Assembly (NCBI GenBank): GCA_051294375.1
Contig: CM119266.1
Coordinates: 1,975,380 to 2,039,379 of the forward strand
Length of the DNA: 64,000 bases
DNA from: Paraspadella gotoi
Taxonomy: Eukaryota; Chaetognatha
Direction of reading: 5' to 3'
The number at the start of each line of letters is the position of its first letter. Within the stretch, counting starts at the first letter, position 1. The notes beneath the pieces were generated by a model. It was not told the DNA's origin. It made no database searches and saw only the letters and a program-made list of their open reading frames with translations. Shown in pieces: positions 28,451 through 42,708 of this stretch. Made by a program: the position numbers and the translations under genes.

Positions 28451-30194
28451 GATGATTATTTTCCGCCCAAAGTGGCCTTCGCGTATTTGCCGGGGAAACA
28501 GAGACTGTTTTGGACGGTGATAACTCAATTTATATAAATTGAATGGTAATTAATCACAAATAAGGAACATTAACCTTTGGGAATCCTCAAAGGGGGATTG
28601 AAACGAATTCTTAACTCTCACCGAACAGTCGCCTTTTATACAGGTACAGGCACGGAAAAATATTGTCTTATTGTATCCTTAAATTGAATTAATAGTGTTT
28701 GGACTATTGATTGATTGATTAAAGATTGTATATGTATATATGCTTAACCTGGAATAATTTTAGAATTTGATAATTTAACAATATCAAGGATTTATTTACA
28801 ACATATCCGTTTAAACATATTTATATTCGTTTCAACATATTTAAAACTCATCTGCTTTAATAACTTAAGTTACTTCAAAATTTAATAATATCAACGGCAT
28901 ATTGTTAACATATATCCGCTTTAACAAACAATTGAGTATAACAATATCAAAGATATGTTTGCAACAAATCCGCTTTAACATATTTATAAGTAATCCCCTT
29001 TAACGATTTAATATTACCAATGATATATTTATAACTGAATACGTGACCCCTATAACGCCTCACGTGAACTATCACGAGAACAAAAAAGATGAAATGTACT
29101 TTTGATCAAAAAGGATCGATGAATCCCTCTTCAACGACTGGATGGAATGGAAGAGTTATGAATAGAAAAATGAGCGAGGACTTTGATGATGTGATGTGAT
29201 AGATGTGAAGAAAAAAATAAGAAGAGTCATGATTGACTGTATTCGATGAGTAAGAGAAAGAGACTGAATTTTTGGTTTTGCTTCACGCGACAAATTCGGA
29301 AAATGCGAGAGAGAGTCGCTGAATCATATCGCTTAAGCTCTTCTCTTTAAATATATATATTATATATATCTCTCGATTAAGAGCCGTACTTTTGCGCNNN
29401 NNNNNNNNNNNNNNNNNNNNNNAAAAGAGAGAGATCCTAAAGCGGCCTCACGTGAACTATCACGAGAACAAAAAAGATGAAATGTACTTTTTGATACAAA
29501 AAGGATCGATGAATCCCTCTCAACGACTGGATGGAATGGAAGAGTTATGATAGAAAAATGAGCGAGACTTGTGATAGATGTGATGTGATAGATGTGAAGA
29601 AAAAAAAAAGAAGAGTCATGATTGACGTGTATTCGATGAGGAAAGAGAAAGAGACCTGAATTTTTGGTTTTGCTTCACGCGACAAATTCGAAAATCGCGA
29701 GAGAGAGTCGCTGAATCATATCGCTTAAGCTCTTCTCTTTAAAATATATATATAATATATATCCTCTCTCTAAGAAGCCGTACTTTTGCCTTAAATTCAA
29801 AATAAATAATTTTTTTATTTTTAGAAATTAGGTTAAAAGTTAGGGATAGGGGTTAGGTTAGGGAATTTTAAGGGTTTTAGGGTTAGAGTTATAGTTATGG
29901 TTACTAACCATTGGTTAGGGAATAAGGTTGGGGTTAGAGTTACGGAGCTTAGTATTAGTAGGATTAAGGTGTAATATTTGAGTAAAAATTAAGTAGAGGA
30001 ATTCGGAACCGAAATAAGGCGCTTTAAGAAAATAGTACTATTGTTTTAACGTCTCTTTGTCAACTTCTTTGCTTCCAATTTCCTGCATTTGAGATTCCCT
30101 AATCGTTTCTCACTCCTGCGTTTGACTCTTCTTTTCCTTTGACCTCTTCCCTGAATTTCTGACTCTCTTCTTTTCCCTTTTTAACGAGTGTCAA

Positions 30195-30233
<39 letters not shown>

Positions 30234-30741
30234 CTCATTTGCCTTGCCTTCGCTCCGCCTTTACATTTTTTTCTCGCTTTGCCTGGTCTACTTTATTTTC
30301 TACTCAGTCTTTCAGCATTTCTTACAACCAATATAAAAATTATCCATTCATTTAATAAATAAGCCTTCTTACCCCTGACTTTGGACAGGCTTTGGTGGTT
30401 TAAGGCCTCCATCACTCTTACAAGATAATGACATAGCAGGTCCCTGCAAGCTTTCAATCAAGACTTTCTTTTCTCTTTAAATGCATCTCTTTTTTATTCG
30501 CCACTTTCATCTTTTTAGTTATTTCCTTTTTGAGTATTCGATCTTTTTATCATCTTACCATCTCTAATTTCCCTTCTACATTTTTCATCTCTATATCCTC
30601 TTCCCATCTCCGATTGCCCATCTGCATTTTTCTTTCCTATTTTTTCCTCCTAATTTTCCTATTCGTAATCTTTACCCTCTCTACGTCCTCTTTGTCACTC
30701 ACACTCTCCCACAAAACTCCTCCTTATAAATGACGTTTTTA

Positions 30742-30845
30742 GTTGCGCCGCGAGTACTCGCGGAGCAACTCTATAAGTCACTTTTCGGTTGGTCGGTCGG
30801 TCGGTCGGTCTATCCATCGGTCTGTCCCACTTATGTTAAAAACGT
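30742..30845 (+). repeat. Palindrome followed by (GGTC)n, dispersed repeat R3
   Basis: Contains the perfect 16-bp palindrome ccgcgagtactcgcgg inside a longer hairpin (gttgc...gcaac), followed by cactttt and four to five GGTC units. A noisy copy lies at 27786-27900 and a diverged one at 17630-17705. Confidence 0.7.
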
Positions 30846-31130
30846 TATAGTTTGTTGCTCATTTGTTAAAAATCAAATCTAAGTGACTACTGGCGCCGCC
30901 TTTTATTTTTAAAGAAATCTTATAAACTATTTATTCCTTATAGATAAAGAATAAATTACATGATAAATAAAAAAAAAGTACTGCGGCGCAACACCTTGGA
31001 ATAACCGTTCCTTGTTTTTGGTTACTTTACTTACTTCAACCTAACTCATTGAACTCCCTTAACGGATATCATTTTCAACTGAAACTTATGTAATCAACAT
31101 AATTATTTTCATCATCATAATCATCATCAT

Positions 31131-31164
<34 letters not shown>

Positions 31165-31236
31165 GCCTTCTTCAACCACCTCTTCTCATTTTTTAATAAT
31201 GCCCTTTCCATCCCAAAACCCCCAAACCCTTGAAAG

Positions 31237-31363
31237 GCGTTCCCTACGCAGAGCCCCCTCTCGGACACAAACGGTTCCACCCGCCGCTTCCGGCGACGCC
31301 GTGGCGCGGCGTCAAGGACGCCACGCTTCCGCCCAAGCGCTGCTCTCAGCCGGGATTCGGCAG
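31237..31363 (+). CDS. CLAM-B exon: GVPYAEPPLG motif
   Basis: Encodes KGVPYAEPPLGHKRFHPPLP then WRGVKDATLPPKRCSQ. The acceptor is a gaaag at 31236, preceded by more than 130 bases without an AG, which supports it. Donor gtgagt. Enters phase 1 and leaves phase 2, as in the equivalent CLAM-A exon. Confidence 0.85.
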
Positions 31364-32820
31364 GTGAGTTATTTCCGCCAAAGCTGGCCTTCGCCGGTAT
31401 TTGCCGGGAAACAGAGATCTGGTTTTGGACGGTAAATTCAATTTATATAAATGTGTAATTAAACACAAATAAGGAAATAAGGAAATATCCCCAAAAATGT
31501 AAATAAGTCTATTATATTTTCTTATTGGTTGTATCCAATTATAATTTACCGTATCAGATAGGTTTAAAGGTTGAATTTATATACTTATAAGTTATTCTTT
31601 TATAAAAACTAAATAAAAACGGTGATCCGTTACGAGTAAGATGTGAACGCTGAACGGTGATTAAAAGGGTGATTCTCGCTCACCGAGACTTCACAGGCGA
31701 ATCGCTTCTGGTGAGATTCGTCAAGTGAGTGATTTTCTGTGAGAATTTGAGGCGAAAGGACAAATGGACTCAGGTGTGAGTCTCTTTTGGTGAATCCTCA
31801 CACTCACCTCGACTCGAAGACTTCTCTTTTTTTCACTTAATTATCCCTCTTTCTATCTTTCTCTTTCTATCTTTTTCTTTCTATCTTTTTCTTTCTTTCT
31901 ATCTTTTTCTTTCTTTCTTTCTTTCTTTTCTTTCTTTCTTTCTTTCTTTCTTTCTTTCCTTTCTTTCTTTCTTTCTTCTCTTTCCTTTCCTCTTCTGCTC
32001 TTACCTTTCTTTTTTCTTTCATAGTTTTTTTTAATTTTTACTTTTTCTCCTCTCTCTCTCCCTCTTCTCCCCCCTCCCCCAGATCTCTCTCTCTCTCCCC
32101 CTCTCTCGCACGAGAACATTTTTCTTTCTCCTTATCGGGCTCGACCTTTGGCTCCGCCTCTTCTTAGTCACTTTTAAGTCTCCAGCAGAGTAAATAAAAA
32201 GGAGAAACTTTATGTCTAAAGAAGAAGCTTAAAACGATGGAGAGCGAGAATTAAAAAAAAGGGCAATCATCGGCCAAGCAATGAATCAAGCATGATGATA
32301 AATATAAAAATTCCAACTTGTGTTTGCCTTTTTGTATCCAATTATTCACAAACTAAAGCGATAATACAAGTTTTTTTAAAAAAACATCCATTAAATTATA
32401 ATCAAATTGTGCTTGAATCAAGTTATATTAAATTAGATTAATCAAGTGAGTTTAAAATTCTAAAAAAAAAAAATTAAACAGCGTGCTAATTAAATTTGAC
32501 TTTTCTAATTGACTGGAGGCGACAATCTCGGGTTGACGCAGCTTCTTTCGAAATTCTCAAGGGATCGAAGGGGTGGAGAGGGGCGTGGGGGAGGGGGCGT
32601 GGGGGGAGGGGGTTTAGAGAGTGAGGGGTTATAACGCCCACGCATAATTGTCAAGTTTTTAATCAATTTAAAAATCAAAAGTTAAAAGACGTTTTTAATT
32701 TGAGATAACAACGATTTTTATTTCAATTTTAGACGTACATGTTTCGGCTTTAAAGCTCAAGCCTTCTTCAGCGTCAGACAATGTTGTGAAATTTTTTCAA
32801 ATTATTGTGCAAAGAAAAGT

Positions 32821-32870
<50 letters not shown>

Positions 32871-35800
32871 GCAAAGTTTTCCAACACAGAGTTGAGAAAA
32901 GAACAGTGGTCAGATGTGAGGACAGGTTAAGGCGAAGACAGATTGAGCTAGGTTGTGAAAAAAAAATTAAATGGTGAATATCAAAAGTTNNNNNNNNNNN
33001 NNNNNNNNNNNNNNNNNNNNNNNNNNNNNNNNNNNNNNNNNNNNNNNNNNNNNNNNNNNNNNNNNNNNNNNNNNNNNNNNNNNNNNNNNNNNNNNNNNNN
33101 NNNNNNNNNNNNNNNNNNNNNNNNNNNNNNNNNNNNNNNNNNNNNNNNNNNNNNNNNNNNNNNNNNNNNNNNNNCGAACATTCCTTTTTTCATAGTTAAA
33201 GCGCAAATAAAGTAAAAGAGTAAAAGTTAAAGGTTCCCGGGATAAATTTTTAAGAGCCCTTAGTTCAAGAAATAGTAGGCGCCTCCTCTTAAACTAAATG
33301 TCTCAATAAAAGGTGAGCGCGATTTCTTGTTTTCTTCATTGAGCATAAACGTTGATCTTTTGTTGATCGTTATCCTCCACGTTATCCTCCACGCCCCCAA
33401 ACCTTCCCAGGAACGGCGTCATCACGAGCGAGGATTGCCTTCAACTCAACATCTTTTGTCCCCACGAAGCCAACGATAGTTCGAAGGAATCGCCGTCAGG
33501 GGCGCTGGGCGACGCCGCCGGAGAAAAACAGAAGAGCAGCACGAAAAAACCCGTTTTGGTTTTTCTTCACGGGGGCGGGTGAGACAAAGAGGGGATGGTG
33601 GGAGGGTAAGTTTTGAATATTATTTGGTGACATTATTAATTTATTAAGATGGTAATAGTATATAATAGCTTCTAATACAACAGAAATTAATAAGTTACGA
33701 ATTAATCAACGATGCTTTAAATTTCGTAGTTGTCCTCGTTCGTTACTATTACTCTGTTAATTATACATATATTTCAAAATTATATCACGACCTGAGATAT
33801 AGTTGGACAATAATACATTGAACTCAGATCTTTCTGGCCCTCGGCGCATAGCGCCAACTTTAATCCGCTCAAACGCCAGACATCAAACTGCGCGCGTTTT
33901 TAATTCCCTTTCGTTCTTGCTTCGGCTAGAGGTTATTCACTTATTCCTTTTGCTTTTTGTGGTTGATTCTCTTGAGAAAAAGAAGAAGAGGCTCTTATCA
34001 CTTAACGCACTAATTTTCCGCTTGGCGTCGCTAGAGGAAACGAAAAAAAAAGAGGAACAAAGAAAATTATTCGAAAACTTGTTTTTTTCTCGTTTTTTAA
34101 AGTTGGGAAAAACAAAGGACTAAAATTTCGTGATGTTGCGGGCTTGCGGCGCATTAACTTTCTTTTTTATACGATAGAATAATAGAATATATATTAATGG
34201 AATAAAACGATTCAATTTTTTGAGTATAAAAATAATATTAAATATTTAGAATATAAATATGTAGAGTGAATAATCAAAAATCCGACGAAACGGCAAACCG
34301 ACAAAAAAGTGAATTATATAGATGCTCCTCGAATAATCGTGTCGCATTAAAAAAAATTAATTAAAGAATAAGAAAAAAAGTAGGATGAAGAAAAAAAAGA
34401 CAAAATAAGAAAGCGGGGAAGAAATGATAAGAAAGAATGTTATAATAAAGCAGAGAGAGAGAGAGAGAGAGAGAGAGAGNNNNNNNNNNNNNNNNNNNNN
34501 NNNNNNNNNNNNNNNNNNNNNNNNNNNNNNNNNNNNNNNNNNNNNNNNNNNNNNNNNNNNNNNNNNNNNNNNNNNNNNNNNNNNNNNNNNNNNNNNNNNN
34601 NNNNNNNNNNNNNNNNNNNNNNNNNNNNNNNNNNNNNNGAGATGATATGCCAGCGGAAAGAGAGAAAAAATGAAAGCAGTCTTGACTCATGAGAACATGA
34701 AAAAACCGTTGACGTTTCCGGANNNNNNNNNNNNNNNNNNNNNNNNNNNNNNNNNNNNNNNNNNNNNNNNNNNNNNNNNNNNNNNNNNNNNNNNNNNNNN
34801 NNNNNNNNNNNNNNNNNNNNNNNNNNNNNNNNNNNNNNNNNNNNNNNNNNNNNNNNNNNNNNNNNNNNNNNNNNNNNNNNNNNNNNNNNNNNNNNNNNNN
34901 NNNNNNNNNNNNNNNNNNNNNNNNNNNNNNNNNNNNNNNNNNNNNNNNNNNNNNNNNNNNNNNNNNNNNNNNNNNNNNNNNNNNNNNNNNNNNNNNNNNN
35001 NNNNNNNNNNNNNNNNNNNNNNNNNNNNNNNNNNNNNNNNGAAAAGTAACCAAACGAGACATTTATGAGTGACAATGGAAAAGAGCAAAGTATAAATAGA
35101 TAGAAAAGGAACTACAAGCGGCCCGGCGAAAAGGAAATCGACCTAGAAAACTACGTGGTAAACAAGCAATTTGTCAAGTACGGAAGTGTGACGGAGAATG
35201 CAAGCAGGAAAGTCATCTGTCCAAGCAAGAGAGAAAGGCAATGAAGTCAATCGAAGAAGAAAAGCAGCGAGCCAAGCACTGAAGAAAGGCAGTGAGCCAA
35301 GCAAGAGATAAAGGCAATGAAGTCAATCGAAGAAGAAAAGCAGCGAGCCAAGTACTGAAGGAAGGCAGTGAGCCAAGCAAAGAAAAATAGCCAAGCACCG
35401 AAGAAAGGCCACCAACCATGCACGGTAGAAAAGCTGGGAAGGCAAGCAAGCGCCGTGACGAGCGGCAAATGAAGCAGCAAGCGTTGACCCGTGCAATGTT
35501 TGGGAAGCAAAACTGAAGGCGAGAGCGGAAAAAAAAATGTTAATAAACTTAAGACTCGATTTTCGCTTTGGAATCGAGAGGCTGAGGGCGAGAGCACTGG
35601 TGTTCTGAAAACAACTGAACTGTTGTTAATTTGGGCTGTAAAACTGAATTTCACGCGATTTGGATGATTTTAAGGCTTAATTTTTATTTGACTATGATCG
35701 CTATCCTTTTTTGGATAAAGTATTTAANNNNNNNNNNNNNNNNNNNNNNNNNNNNNNNNNNNNNNNNNNNNNNNNNNNNNNNNNNNNNNNNNNNNNNNNN

Positions 35801-38800
35801 NNNNNNNNNNNNNNNNNNNNNNNNNNNNNNNNNNNNNNNNNNNNNNNNNNNNNNNNNNNNNNNNNNNNNNNNNNNNNNNNNNNNNNNNNNNNNNNNNNNN
35901 NNNNNNNNNNNNNNNNNNNNNNNNNNNNNNNNNNNNNNNNNNNNNNNNNNNNNNNNNNNNNNNNNNNNNNNNNNNNNNNNNNNNNNNNNNNNNNNNNNNN
36001 NNNNNNNNNNNNNNNNNNNNNNNNNNNNNNNNNNNNNNNNNNNNNNNNNNNNNNNNNNNNNNNNNNNNNNNNNNNNNNNNNNNNNNNNNNNNNNNNNNNN
36101 NNNNNNNNNNNNNNNNNNNNNNNNNNNNNNNNNNNNNNNNNNNNNNNNNNNNNNNNNNNNNNNNNNNNNNNNNNNNNNNNNNNNNNNNNNNNNNNNNNNN
36201 NNNNNNNNNNNNNNNNNNNNNNNNNNNNNNNNNNNNNNNNNNNNNNNNTCTTCACAATGCTTACATTTAGAAAAAGAAAAAAACACCAAAAAGTAACTGA
36301 TTTAACCTGGAGGTCGATTTAACAGACGAAAGAGTAAATGTTTTTNNNNNNNNNNNNNNNNNNNNNNNNNNNNNNNNNNNNNNNNNNNNNNNNNNNNNNN
36401 NNNNNNNNNNNNNNNNNNNNNNNNNNNNNNNNNNNNNNNNNNNNNNNNNNNNNNNNNNNNNNNNNNNNNNNNNNNNNNNNNNNNNNNNNNNNNNNNNNNN
36501 NNNNNNNNNNNNNNNNNNNNNNNNNNNNNNNNNNNNNNNNNNNNNNNNNNNNNNNNNNNNNNNNNNNNNNNNNNNNNNNNNNNNNNNNNNNNNNNNNNNN
36601 NNNNNNNNNNNNNNNNNNNNNNNNNNNNNNNNNNNNNNNNNNNNNNNNNNNNNNNNNNNNNNNNNNNNNNNNNNNNNNNNNNNNNNNNNNNNNNNNNNNN
36701 NNNNNNNNNNNNNNAGGATGGGAAGAAGAAAGAGAGAGTAGAGTGGCGAAGAAAGAAAACAGGAGGGGGGAATAAAAATAAAGAAAGAAATAAAAAGACA
36801 ATTGGGGGAAAAGAATAGAGTAAACGAAAGGATAAAGAGAAAGTGAAGCCAAAGAGAGGAGTGGCAAATTTGCAACACACACTCGGATTCTCCACAATGT
36901 GAAAGAAGGACGATGCACCAGTGTTAGGGGGCGAATCCTGCGTATGGGCGATGAGAACGGAGAGTGATCAAAGAAGTGACACGGAATGTCACGGCGTGGC
37001 AGAATGTCTTGGAACAACCATAAGACAGAATAGATCGCTGGCAGCCGAGCATTGACAGTCTGAGCACCCTGGAATCTGCACTGTATCATAATCAGGAAGA
37101 ATCACATCAATGATCAGTAACCATAAAGCTGTACTATAAACCCAACACCTCTCCGANNNNNNNNNNNNNNNNNNNNNNNNNACGATTCATTTTAGGCGGT
37201 AATTAATTAATTAATTATTTAGGACGAGATTATTAATTAATTAATTTGATCCAAATGTTTGTTTATTCTAGGGCAGCGACTTTCTTCAGACACTAACCAT
37301 GCCGACCGCAGTAAAGCAATGTCGATCCGACACGGATGGGGTGATAGCACAAAAAATGCGATACGATTGCTTGATGACCTGATTGATTGAATAATTATAA
37401 AATAAATAGATAAAATAAATTGTTGATTTGAATAATTAATTGATTGATAAATTAATTGACTAATTGATTAATACTAACGCTGGATTTAAATTATATTGAA
37501 TTTAATTGAAGTTAGACATATTGCCCTTAAATTTAATAAAATAGAATAGAGGAAAAAAAACCAATAATTAAATTAGGAGAAACAGTTTTTTTTTTTTTTA
37601 TTTTCCAATTTAAAAAAACTCCATTTCCCAAACAACTCCACCATGGACGATGATGTCCAATCCGAGAACTTATATCAGGCTCAAGCCTCACCTAACAGTT
37701 TCCTACCGAACAGCAAACACAAAATTTTCACTCCAATATCCAACAAATCCAATGTAAAACGACGTATTTTTTTGCCTTGAAGGTGGGACACACAGACAGA
37801 TGAGACAGAACAGACGGGACAGATCAGACTGGAACGGGAACGGACATATCATTTTTTTTTACCAGTAATATTAGTCTAATTTTAATGTTCTGACATGATT
37901 TAAGGCTGAATGCCCGAACAAGACTTTGGGCGGGGGAAGACCGGACGGAACCGAGCAAAAGTGAATTAATAGAGTCGGAATCCCTGCTGATAAAAAAGAA
38001 TAAGAAGAATAAAGAAATATTGAATGTGGATTAAAAAAATAAAAAAGACAACAAGACCAAAAAAGAGAAAAGAGAAAAAAAAAAAAGAAAATCATTGAGC
38101 CCCATCCCGCCGTCTGAAAAGATAATATCAAAACATTTTTTATTGCGGGTAGGAAATATATTTGTCCACGCGGTTCTTTGTATTCGCAATCAAACGTTAG
38201 AAGTTCTCACACACACCGATGAGCGTGATAGGAATTTGGGTTCTCTCCTGCCGCGAAAACTCCTCCCGGCCGAAAAGACTCCCTCCAACACAGGGCAGAT
38301 CCGACATAGTTTGCTCAAACTCGTTTCTTTCTCCCCTTAAAATCAGGCGCGGAGGCGGGAGCCTGGAGCGCCATCCTCCATATGTACACCAACGCCACTT
38401 CCGGTTTGTTCCACGGCGCCATCTTGACGGCGCCGAACAATTTCCCCGATTTTCCTTTTCACGGCGAACCGGACGTCGCGGCGGCGGCGGTCGGGGCGAA
38501 GATCAACTGCGATGGAGAGACGGGCGCACAGACTGGTAGAAAGGAGGTGGTGGGGTGGTAGAAAGAATTGCGCGGGAGGTTCAGCGGGTGGAGAGTGGTG
38601 GGAAGCATGAGGGGTGGAAGAAGATTAGGAGGTATTCAGGGGTTGGATGCGGTGGAATGATGAGTGGGGTTTTTAGGGGTGGAGGTGGTGTGAAGATGAG
38701 GGGTGAAAAATTAGGGGGGTTCAGGGGTTGGTGGGGTGGCGAAAGATGAGGGGGATGCTTTCGAGTGAGTGGAAAGCATGAGGGTCGTTTTCTAGGGAGG

Positions 38801-41800
38801 AGGAGGGTGGAAAAGATCGAGGGGAGCTTCCAGGGGTGGTTTTTCGTGTCAGAGGCATTTGTCGATAGACGTAGCGCCCCCGAAAGTCGAACGACAGGGC
38901 AATAGGCGTTTTTGTCGCGCAGGCGCTACCCTGAACAAGGTTTGCTTTCAATAGTGGTTACCAATTATGGGACCCGGTAGCATGAGCGCTCTTACATGCT
39001 CACCAAGTCTCATAGTACGAGGATCAAGAGGCACAGCGCGGGCTGTGCCAGTGATGCCCATTGGGATGCGCGGCGGCATCTCACTTGTTGGCTTTGGGGC
39101 TTCCGACCTCTCAAATGACCGCATCCAGTCACTTGGCGCGGTTACCCTAGGACGGTTCTTGCTTTGCCAAACGCTGAGGGAAAGGATCGTTCTAGGACTG
39201 GTGGATGGACACACTTACACCTGGGATGGTGTGTTTCCCCTCTGTAAGCAATGGATTTTGGCTGGACAATGGTGGACGTGAGGCGGTGTGAATATACCGC
39301 CACAGTTGGTTGAAAGATTTATTTCAGTTGCCAGAGCTTTAAACAACTTAGTTATATGTATAAAAATTATTAAAAAAAACTTCACCATGAGCTCTTCAGT
39401 TGTGACTTAGCGGCTCACGGAGAAGAGCCATCTGCTTAGGACCATGAGATACCGGAATCAATCCCCAGTAAATCCTCAGTCAATTCCCCCAACCGCCTTG
39501 GGGGACTAGAAAACACCCAAGAATGGTTCAAAGCTCATTACCGGCAGTACCCGTTCCATTGGTAGTGAGGTTTGCAAAAGAAGTTACGGATAGCCCACTT
39601 AGTGCCTCATCCTCACAACGTGCAATGTAATTAAAGATGATTACAAGAGCTTACAAAATTGAAGGAATATAATAATAAGAATTAAAATATATAAATCATA
39701 AAATACTAAACTAATTCCGCCAGGTGAGCTGCCTCCGCGTCCCCACGACGTACATCCTCCATACGTGACTTAGACAACTCGTCGGCGAGATCTCTCCAAT
39801 CAACGACGTTTCGTGTCCCTCGATTCTCCCCCGTCGTCATTCGGTCGTGCTCCTATGCACCTACGTATCTCGTCGACGGGATCTATACCATGCACGAGCG
39901 TTAGCCCTCTATGACCGGAAGTGGGCGTGGCGAATCTACTCTGAGGACGCAGCCATTCATACTCCGTCATAATCCAGGATCTTAGTCTGTTTTTTTCTTA
40001 TCTTGTACCGGCTCCGTTTGTCCTGTCTTTCTTATTAGTTTATCTTTCAGTCCGACATCTCTCTCTTGGTNNNNNNNNNNNNNNNNNNNNNNNNNCCATC
40101 GAGGACGAGCCATTTCAACTCGTCAATCAGGTCAGTCTGTTTTTTTCTTATTTGTCGGTCCGTTTGTCTGTCTTTCTATTTGTTTATCTTTCAGTCCGAC
40201 AGCATCTCGGTATCCCAGACTATCCGTTTCTTTGTTCGTCTCTGACTCTATCTGATTCTTTCTCTCTCTCTCCTTTTCTCTCCAATCGATAATTTTACGC
40301 GAGTTCAAATATCACACAAAGAAACAAAGCGAATGACATAAAATTCATTACGTTTAAGAATGCACATAATGTACACTGTAGTGTTGCACACGAGGTTTTC
40401 GCGCCGCTCACTTGCCTAAGTATGAAAGGAAAAAAGGAAAAGGTCAGCGTTGGCATTTCCGGGAAAAGAGGAGAGAAAATTCTTCCTTTGTTTACTTAAT
40501 TCACTCGTTCACTTCATTCACAATTCATTCATTCGTTCGCCTTCCACACATGCAGAGTACATTCATTCATTTATATATTCAATTATTTATTCATTAATTA
40601 ATTCATTTATTTATTTATTTAGTACTAAGTATTTCATACGTTCACCCTCTTTACTCATTCACAATTCCTTCATTGACTTCACAGGTCCCCGTTATCATCG
40701 GCACGACGAGAGACGATTCCGCTTCCTCGCTTCTTCGACGGTGAGATTTCTGAGAAAAGCGTTAATTTCTGAGAAATGCGATATTTTCAAATTCGATTGT
40801 TGTCTTTGTTAAATTAAAAGATTCTCACGAAATACAGCATTCTCTGCAGCTGGACTGAGAATCCCTAGCTGTCATTTCTCCCGCCATTCGTCATTTTCTT
40901 ATTACATTCTCACAANNNNNNNNNNCACCACCCCCTCCCCCCTGCCATCTCCAGTCGATGGTCGGTGCTGCCGAATCTGGATCGAGTCGACGGAATTTCC
41001 ATCCAAACTTTTCGATCGATCGTCGAACTTCTTCTTCCCCACGTCTCTCATCTCAAGAATAATAAGTTGGTGAGTTTCCGATGCTAAACTTTCAATAAAT
41101 AACATCGCTCAATTATTTTATATAAAGAAATCCAAGCGAGCAAAAAATTGTTTATTTAACCCAATCAATCAATTAAAGAACGAAGGCAAACTAATCCAAC
41201 TCATAATCTTAATTAAAAAAAAAACTATCTTACTAACTCACTTTCTAGAAGCATCTCACAAAAAAAAACAACTAAATAATCAATCCAATGACAAACTCAA
41301 TAATAAACTAGTAACTCACTTATATCTCTATCTAATAATTAACCTAGTAACTTACTAACTAACTCACGAATTTCATTTCTCGTTCGCCTTTTACACATAC
41401 ATGCAAGTACATTCATTCATTTGACTATATTCCAGTTATTATACTTCATTAATTCAGATTCAACTTTATTTATTTATTACATAGCTAAAGTATTTTCATA
41501 CGTTCACCCTCTCTTTACTGCATTCACAATTCCTTCATTGACTTCACAGCCGTCCCCGTTATCATCGGCACGACGAGAGACGATTCCGCTTCCGCGCTTC
41601 TTTCGACGGTGTAGATTTCTGAGAAAAGCGGTTAATTTCTGAGAAATGCGATATTTTCAAATATCGATTGTTGTCTTTGTTAAATTAAAAGATTCTCACG
41701 AAATACAGCATTCTCTGCAGCTGGAACTGAGAATCCCTAGCTGTCATTTCTCCCGCCATTCGTCATTTTTTATTTACATTCTCACAACTCTCCATTTTCA

Positions 41801-42659
41801 GCCAGCTCCCCCCTTCACACAATCGCCAATGCCAAAAAACTCTCCACGTCGTGATGGTTCGGTGCCGCTGCCGAAATCTGCGATCCGAGGTCGACGGTAA
41901 TTTTCATTCACCAAACTTTTCTGCATCGATCGTCGAACTCATTTTCTTCCGCCACGTCTCTCTCATTCTCAAGAATAATAAGCGTTGGTGAGATTTCGTC
42001 CGATCGACTAACACTTTCAATAAAATACACATCGCTCAATTATTTTATATAAAGAAAGTTCCAACATGCAAAAAACGCAAAAAAATCTGTTTATTTTAAC
42101 CAATCAATCAACTTAAAGAAGAACGCGAGGCCAATACAATTCCAACATCATAATTCTTAAAATTAAATAAAAAAAAAACTACCTTACATTACTAACTCCA
42201 CTTTCTAGAAAGCAATTCAACAGAACAAAAAAACAAGCTAAACAATCAACTCCAAGTGACACACTGAAAAATCATATAATAAACTAGCTAACGTCCACTC
42301 TATATCTCTATCTAATAATTAAACCAAATTAGTCACACCTTACTAACTAAATTTCCTATCAAATTTAATAATTAAGCCTCCCATGCAAGCGCCTTGCGGA
42401 GCGGAAAGAAAAGAATATAGACAAACGAAAAAAAAAAGAAAAACAAAAAAACAAGAGTTGAACAATCGAGCGAAAAAAAAGGTTCCCTTTTATCACTGCT
42501 CACGCCTTCCGCGCCAATCTTTGCCACGCCCACCACACGCGCTTCTTCTCCTCGACGCCCTCTTTCCACACTTCCATCGCAATATTTCTTCGGGCGGGCG
42601 CTTTTCTTTTTTTTTTTATTCTCTCCCTTGCCCGTTATCTGCCTGCTCGTGACTCTATT

Positions 42660-42708
<49 letters not shown>

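Larger units (their letters stand above)
25829..31500. repeat. Noisy duplication: 25829-28560 and 28576-31500
   Basis: Both copies start with ggaatcctcaaagggggatt, run through TTAGGG-like, CT-rich and GGTC-ended repeats, and end with the same esterase exon (garbled at 28309-28450, clean at 31237-31363). The second copy is itself split by a 25-N gap at 29398-29422, with 29030-29397 repeated as 29436-29800. The dense indels suggest uncorrected gap-filling reads. Confidence 0.8.
40530..42360 (+). repeat. Noisy duplication: 40530-41375 and 41380-42360
   Basis: Two adjacent copies carry the same pair of CLAM-B exons with different small indels. The first copy has a 10-N gap (40916-40925) exactly where the second continues. 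Confidence 0.8.

Noticed and set aside
28269-28520. Separate esterase gene at 28269
   Set aside because: It is a frame-broken near-copy of the exon at 31237-31363 inside a noisy duplicated block, so most likely the same locus assembled twice.
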